Source: an uncultured Verrucomicrobiota bacterium (GTDB lineage Bacteria > Verrucomicrobiota > Verrucomicrobiia > Verrucomicrobiales > Verrucomicrobiaceae). From it: a DNA stretch of 36,848 bases. A model generated the notes under the pieces. It saw nothing but the letters and a program-made list of their open reading frames with translations, ran no database searches and was not told where the DNA came from. Made by a program: the position numbers and the translations under genes. Location of the stretch: contig CAJCCF010000302.1 of NCBI GenBank assembly GCA_903960845.1, positions 1 through 36,848 of the forward strand, given 5' to 3'. Below are positions 34,392-36,848 of the stretch, piece after piece. Numbering within the stretch: position 1 is the stretch's first letter; each line of letters opens with the position of its first letter.

Positions 34392-35078
34392 CTAGGTGAC
34401 CTGAACAAGCATGTATCCCTTGCCCCGCACCGTGAGCAAAAAGGTGGCCTCTCCATCCCGGAGTTTGGCCCGAAGATTCGCGATGTGCATGTCGATGGTG
34501 CGTGTTTCGGTGTGATGCGGCTCGATGCGCCACACGCGGCGCAGCAGTTCATCCCGCGAGACGGCGCGGCCGCGATGGCTGGCAAGGTATTCGATGAGAC
34601 CCGCTTCGCGATCGGAGAGTTCGGCGCGGCTGCCGTCGGTGTAGCGCAGTTCCATGCGCTCAATGTCAGCGACGCCGCCTGGAAACTCGATCTGCTGGAC
34701 AGGCCGCGGGCGCTCTGGTGAACGCCGCAGCACCGCTTCAACGCGGGCTATCAATTCACGGACGCTGAAGGGCTTCACCACATAATCATCCGCGCCGAGC
34801 TTCAATCCTTTGACGCGATCAGCCTCCTCACCGCGTGCGGAAAGGATGATCACCGGCGTGCCGGGCCGGTGATCACGAAGAGCGCGCAGAATCTCAAAAC
34901 CGTTGTGGTTCGGCAGCACGAGATCCAGCAGCATGAGGTCAAAGGTCGCCTTCTGCGCCAGCTCCATTCCAGCTGATCCTTCCGCCGCCTCAAGGACGGT
35001 GTAACCGGAGAAGCGCAAGGCATCCGTCACACCGCGCCGGATGGCGCTGTCATCTTCAACAACAAGGATGGTTGGCAT
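34392..35078 (-). CDS. OmpR/PhoB-family response regulator
   Basis: This 228-residue regulator has a receiver domain (residues 1-115) with acidic pocket Asp9/Asp10, phosphorylation site Asp52 in LMLLDLVLP, Ser80 in VIILSARGEE, and Lys102 in DDYVVKPFS. It is followed by a winged-helix DNA-binding domain with LSDREAGLIEYLASHRGRAVS, given here in two parts: LSDREAGLIEYLA and SHRGRAVSRDELL, then TRTIDMHIANLRAKL. ATG 35078 (MPTILVVEDD) is chosen; the frame opens further up at 35183, but those 35 codons lie in a repeat-like segment. It sits directly upstream of the histidine kinase gene and downstream of the vWA gene, all on the minus strand, as a likely operon. Confidence 0.95.
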   Translation of the reverse strand: MPTILVVEDDSAIRRGVTDALRFSGYTVLEAAEGSAGMELAQKATFDLMLLDLVLPNHNGFEILRALRDHRPGTPVIILSARGEEADRVKGLKLGADDYVVKPFSVRELIARVEAVLRRSPERPRPVQQIEFPGGVADIERMELRYTDGSRAELSDREAGLIEYLASHRGRAVSRDELLRRVWRIEPHHTETRTIDMHIANLRAKLRDGEATFLLTVRGKGYMLVQVT

Positions 35079-35192
35079 GGCAGGAGTTTGCAGTGGTTGG
35101 CGGGAGTTTGCGATAGTTTGCAATGGTTTGGGAGGTTTGGTCAACCACCGCAAACGCGCGAAGCGCCAACCACTGCCAGCCATCGCAAACAG
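35079..35192 (-). repeat. Inverted and near-tandem GTTTGC/GCAAAC repeat between vWA and regulator genes
   Basis: The 114-bp gap contains a perfect 13-bp inverted repeat: GCAGTGGTTGGCG at 35090-35102 and CGCCAACCACTGC at 35164-35176. Between and around these lie several GTTTGC or GCAAAC hexamers (for example GAGTTTGCAGTGGTT and GAGTTTGCGATAGTT). It looks like a short dispersed repeat that can fold into an extended hairpin in the mRNA between the two genes. It has no U-run, so it is not a standard terminator; it may affect transcript stability or partial readthrough. Confidence 0.6.
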
Positions 35193-36341
35193 TCATTTGA
35201 ACTCGATGGCCTTCTTCGCGGCCTGCTCGCGCACGGCTTGGACGATGACTTGATCCAGCGTGTCATTTGATCCTTTTTCTTTGGTTTTTTCGGCGACGTA
35301 TTTCTGGCGATCTTCACTGAGCTTCTTGATGTCGCTCTGGATCTTCGTGCGTTCGGCGGCTTTTTGATCGACGAAAGCCTGCCTGGCATCAGGCTTCAGA
35401 TCCTTGAGTTCTTTTGGCAACTCTTCTTCACGCACGGCTTCCAGCTTCACCCCGTCTTTCTTGACCGCATCCACGAGGTCCCAGGTGCTGTTTTTATAGA
35501 GGGTGGAGGCTTTGGTCACGGCGCGCTGCACGGCAGCTCCCGCTTTTTCAAAGAGACTGGCATTCTTGTCCTGCGCCGCCTGGTTCGAGGCTCCCCGTGC
35601 ACCATCTTTGCCATAGGTGATGTAGGTGTTGTTCAGTTCAATGCTCAAACGCGTGATCTCCTTGTCCTGCGGTGCTTCGATGTGAACGACGGCCTTGTCC
35701 TGATCGATGGTGAGGAAGCGCCCTTCAGCGAGAACAGCACCCGTGCGCCAGCCTCCGTTCTCGCCTTCGCTGCGATTGCCGCAGTGGATCGTGTTGACCA
35801 CGACACCCTTTTGAATGGCACCCTTGCAGGAGTCGTTCGGGTTGATCGGGCCCTGGGTGAATGGCTCGTTGCCGGCGATGAAGATGGCTTTGTAGGTCCT
35901 GCCGCTGTTGTCCCAGCTGAGTTTGTCCAGCGCCTCGCGAATCACCGCGCCGCAATATTCGTCACCGCCGCTGGTGGTGAGTTTGAAAAGCTGCTCGGAG
36001 ACTTGATCGAGGTCGCGGGTGAAGGGCAGCACCTGGCGGATGTAGTTGGTGCCGATGCTGAGGCGATTGTTGCCGTATTCATAGAGGGCAACCTGCACGA
36101 CGGGCGTTTTATCGCCCTGCTTCGCGTCGCTGAACTCGTTGACGATTTTCCAGAGCTGGCTTTTCGCCTGCTCGATGAGTCCGTCCATGCTGTTGCTGGT
36201 GTCCAGCAGGATGGCGATTTGCACCAGCGCTTCGTTGTCGCGGATGGATTTGTCACTGGCCGGTTCTGCCGCATGCAGCAGGGCTGCGCTGGCGATGAGA
36301 CCGAGGGTGGTGTGGCGGAGGAGTTGGGTAAGTGCTTTCAT
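35193..36341 (-). CDS. Secreted vWA-domain protein
   Basis: This 382-residue protein has a signal peptide (LLRHTTLGLIASAALLHA) and a von Willebrand A domain with the MIDAS motif DTSNS at 47-51 (AILLDTSNSMDGLIEQ), as in metal-dependent protein-binding domains. A segment AEGRFLTIDQDKAV appears mid-protein. The C-terminal 110 residues are charged and helical (LKDLKPDARQAFVDQK, IKKLSEDRQKYVAEK), a form I associate with an uncharacterised bacterial vWA family. It is presumably periplasmic. ATG 36341 is selected because the leader begins there; the frame opens at 36446. It is followed by the response regulator and histidine kinase, separated by the repeat-rich gap. Confidence 0.9.
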   Translation of the reverse strand: MKALTQLLRHTTLGLIASAALLHAAEPASDKSIRDNEALVQIAILLDTSNSMDGLIEQAKSQLWKIVNEFSDAKQGDKTPVVQVALYEYGNNRLSIGTNYIRQVLPFTRDLDQVSEQLFKLTTSGGDEYCGAVIREALDKLSWDNSGRTYKAIFIAGNEPFTQGPINPNDSCKGAIQKGVVVNTIHCGNRSEGENGGWRTGAVLAEGRFLTIDQDKAVVHIEAPQDKEITRLSIELNNTYITYGKDGARGASNQAAQDKNASLFEKAGAAVQRAVTKASTLYKNSTWDLVDAVKKDGVKLEAVREEELPKELKDLKPDARQAFVDQKAAERTKIQSDIKKLSEDRQKYVAEKTKEKGSNDTLDQVIVQAVREQAAKKAIEFK

Positions 36342-36377
36342 GGCAACGCCAGTCTGCGCGCCGCCATGAAGGGCGTC

Positions 36378-36394
36378 TGTAAAGCGAGTGTAAA
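36378..36394 (-). promoter_or_regulatory. Direct repeat TTTACA-N5-TTTACA, candidate response-regulator operator
   Basis: On the minus strand TTTACA occurs twice with an 11-bp period (36394-36389 and 36383-36378), about 37 bp before the vWA start codon. OmpR/PhoB-type regulators bind such 11-bp direct repeats, and CreB's TTCAC-N6-TTCAC tag has the same geometry. The regulator encoded downstream is a plausible binder, giving autoregulation of the whole unit. The binding itself is inference. Confidence 0.4.
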
Positions 36395-36439
36395 ATGACG
36401 AGGATTGACACCGGCGCTGGTCACGGCAAGGAAAGAGGC

Positions 36440-36848
36440 ATGTCACTTGTCGCCAGTCTGTATCCCGCCCTGAAACCTTGGCTTTTCCGAATGGATGCCG
36501 AGCGCGCCCATGAATGGACGACGCGGATGATGCGGATCGCGAATGGTTTTGGTCTGCTCACGCTGGGGCAATCTGAAATCCAAAACCCGAAATCCGAAAT
36601 TGAATGTCTCGGACTGAAGTTTCCCAACGCGCTGGGCCTGGCGGCAGGCATGGACAAATCCGCGTCCGCCATTGAAGCCTGGGCCGCACTCGGATTCGGG
36701 TTTGTCGAGGTGGGCACCCTGACACCGCGCCCGCAGCCCGGGAATCCCAAACCGCGCCTGTTTCGCCTGCCGGAACATGAGGCTCTGATCAATCGCATGG
36801 GCTTTAACAATCCCGGCATTCACGCGGCCGTGAAACGACTGGAGAAGC
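36440..36848 (+). CDS. pyrD: Dihydroorotate dehydrogenase, quinone type (5' part only)
   Basis: The frame from ATG 36440 is open to the window edge (136 codons plus one base), so the C-terminal two thirds are missing. PyrD class 2 oxidises dihydroorotate to orotate with FMN and membrane quinone. Visible are the N-terminal helix typical of class 2 (LYPALKPWLFRMDAERAHEW), the FMN loop NALGLAAGMDKSA (63-75), GTLTPRPQPGNPKPR (92-106) and NRMGFNN (118-124). An AAGGA (36428-36432) sits 7 nt before the ATG, one of few good Shine-Dalgarno sites here. Residues about 44-55 (QSEIQNPKSEIE) look like a repeat-derived insertion (separate entry). It is divergent from the vWA gene. Confidence 0.95.
   Translation, partial: MSLVASLYPALKPWLFRMDAERAHEWTTRMMRIANGFGLLTLGQSEIQNPKSEIECLGLKFPNALGLAAGMDKSASAIEAWAALGFGFVEVGTLTPRPQPGNPKPRLFRLPEHEALINRMGFNNPGIHAAVKRLEK
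36569..36603 (+). repeat. Low-complexity repeat in pyrD (SEIQNPKSEI type)
   Basis: Units of the form AATC(T/C)GAAATCC(A)AAAACC repeat within pyrD and encode QSEIQNPKSEIE. This is the spot between the N-terminal helix and the FMN loop, where other PyrD proteins have unrelated loop sequence. The motif resembles a dispersed NPKSEI repeat I recall from related phyla. The frame is kept. Confidence 0.5.

Noticed and set aside
35364..36398. 344-codon plus-strand ORF opposite the vWA gene
   Set aside because: Antisense to a protein with signal peptide and MIDAS motif; judged a GC-driven shadow.
36405..36433. TTGACA at 36405 as the -35 box of pyrD
   Set aside because: The -10 position would fall at the ribosome-binding site, with no TATAAT-like sequence; the leader would be under 6 nt.
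1..36848. CRISPR arrays, toxin-antitoxin pairs, restriction systems, prophage or insertion sequences
   Set aside because: No regularly spaced repeats, cas-like, transposase, integrase, methyltransferase-restriction or toxin-like proteins were recognised.

Overview
The window looks like a chromosomal segment of a Verrucomicrobia member, with the Verrucomicrobium/Prosthecobacter group as the best guess. The reasons are a planctomycete/verrucomicrobial-type cytochrome protein (PSCyt1-DUF1549-DUF1553), two formylglycine-type sulfatases, two secreted beta-helix proteins, GTP-dependent PEP carboxykinase, a GC-rich genome in which most genes lack a Shine-Dalgarno sequence, and short low-complexity repeats inside genes that resemble repeat families I recall from this superphylum. 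The assignment is inference; no rRNA or tRNA gene was seen.

Layout, left to right. Positions 1-2263 (minus strand, visibly more AT-rich than the rest) carry a type IV pilin/pseudopilin followed by a large single-membrane-span protein that runs off the left edge and resembles a PilM/PilN or GspL assembly-platform protein. An AT-rich, palindrome-rich gap (2264-2566) separates it from housekeeping genes on the plus strand: glycerate 2-kinase and fabD. Next come the cytochrome/DUF1549/DUF1553 protein (minus), a GT4 glycosyltransferase, an Mpv17-like membrane protein, and a 1715-residue soluble histidine kinase with ten PAS domains and one GAF domain (minus). A 486-bp gap holds one doubtful 118-codon ORF. 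GTP-PEPCK (minus) and a PBP2-like transpeptidase (plus) then diverge from a 296-bp region with two perfect dyads.

The PBP2 gene leads a plus-strand run: DUF6941-like protein, tandem ACT protein, AraC regulator, ispF. Facing it are two sulfatases in one transcription unit and an FKBP-type prolyl isomerase with a very clear terminator. Then follow ppnP, an SGNH hydrolase, two divergent secreted beta-helix proteins, a four-span membrane protein, tlyA with an upstream secretion/anchor protein (TGATG overlap), and a menF-like isochorismate synthase. The right end has a minus-strand set of a vWA-domain protein, an OmpR-type response regulator and its histidine kinase, and finally the 5' part of pyrD on the plus strand, cut by the window edge.

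How the genes work together: the sulfatases, SGNH hydrolase, beta-helix proteins and glycosyltransferase fit a polysaccharide-degrading lifestyle. The vWA-RR-HK set probably forms one signalling unit, with an 11-bp-spaced direct repeat upstream that suits an OmpR-type operator. I found no CRISPR array, transposase, integrase, toxin-antitoxin or recognisable defence system. The least explained parts are the pilin/PilMN-like locus on the left, the vWA signalling unit on the right, and the short repeat insertions within conserved genes.
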